Both the position numbers and the translations under genes were made by a program. Positions 6,488-6,591 of a stretch of DNA of 6,591 bases are shown piece by piece. The stretch is from NCBI GenBank assembly GCA_002425885.1, contig DINC01000327.1, forward strand, positions 1 through 6,591, read 5' to 3'. A model generated the notes under the pieces. The model saw only the letters and a program-made list of their open reading frames with translations. It made no database searches and had not been told where the DNA came from. Origin of the DNA: Spirochaetia bacterium UBA5550 (GTDB taxonomy: Bacteria > Spirochaetota > UBA4802 > UBA5550). Numbering within the stretch: position 1 is the first letter of the stretch; the number at the start of each line of letters is the position of its first letter.

Positions 6488-6573
6488 TTAAGGAGGGGGC
6501 AATAATTTTCACGGATTTAGAGGTACTGAAATTAATCCGGAATTTATAGCAAATAACGAATGGATTAGGCCAT

Positions 6574-6591
6574 TGTCATTTCGAACGCATG
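6574..6591 (+). repeat. Probable start of a second dispersed intergenic repeat, cut by the window edge
   Basis: The last 18 bases, TGTCATTTCGAACGCATG, begin with TGTCATT followed by a CGA core. They resemble the start of a well-known dispersed intergenic repeat (TGTCATTTCGAACG...GAGAAATC, recalled from several bacterial genomes). That repeat is a sister of the TGTCATTGCGAG type seen at the left end. It points out of the window, so only its first bases are visible. The match is short and the family assignment comes from memory. Confidence 0.5.

Noticed and set aside
6490..6499. AAGGAGGGGG on the plus strand, resembling a strong ribosome binding site
   Set aside because: No ATG, GTG or TTG follows at a usable distance. 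The frame from the nearby ATT reaches a stop at 6547-6549, so no gene is supported.

Overview
The window is bacterial. It is dense, moderately AT-rich coding DNA holding five complete genes in the order + + - + -. The longest gene-free stretches are 168, 160 and 150 bases, there are no RNA genes, and every gene lies wholly inside the window. The gene set suggests a Gram-negative-like, environmentally responsive bacterium: a eukaryotic-type UDP-sugar pyrophosphorylase and a long Cache-PAS-PAS hybrid histidine kinase of the HDFNN type. I lean towards Spirochaetota or a deltaproteobacterium-like lineage, but the sequence alone does not settle this.

Layout. Positions 1-99 hold the right-hand part of a palindromic intergenic repeat related to the widespread TGTCATTGCGAGGAG...GACGAAGCAATCT family. 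A sigma70-like promoter (111-138) then drives an apparent two-gene operon. Its genes are a UDP-GlcNAc/UDP-sugar pyrophosphorylase of the UAP1/UDPGP family (169-1542) and, 18 bases on, the manganese efflux pump MntP (1561-2133). The mntP stop codon overlaps the stop codon of a convergent metallo-beta-lactamase-fold hydrolase (2130-2939, minus strand). A 160-base divergent intergenic region separates that hydrolase from a small ACT-domain protein of the CASTOR-like type (3100-3486, plus strand). The ACT gene converges, with a 12-base gap, on a 980-residue membrane hybrid sensor histidine kinase (3499-6441, minus strand). The leader of the kinase gene contains a 9+9 bp AT-only inverted repeat. 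The last 18 bases look like the start of a second, related intergenic repeat running out of the window.

How the genes relate. UDPGP and mntP are probably co-transcribed, linking nucleotide-sugar synthesis to metal export only by position. The other three genes look like independent single-gene units. I see no defence system, prophage, CRISPR array or biosynthetic cluster. The most interesting points are modest. The MBL-fold protein has a cysteine where most family members have the metal-bridging aspartate. The window is bracketed by repeat-family sequences. A standalone CASTOR-like ACT protein stands next to a large orphan hybrid kinase.
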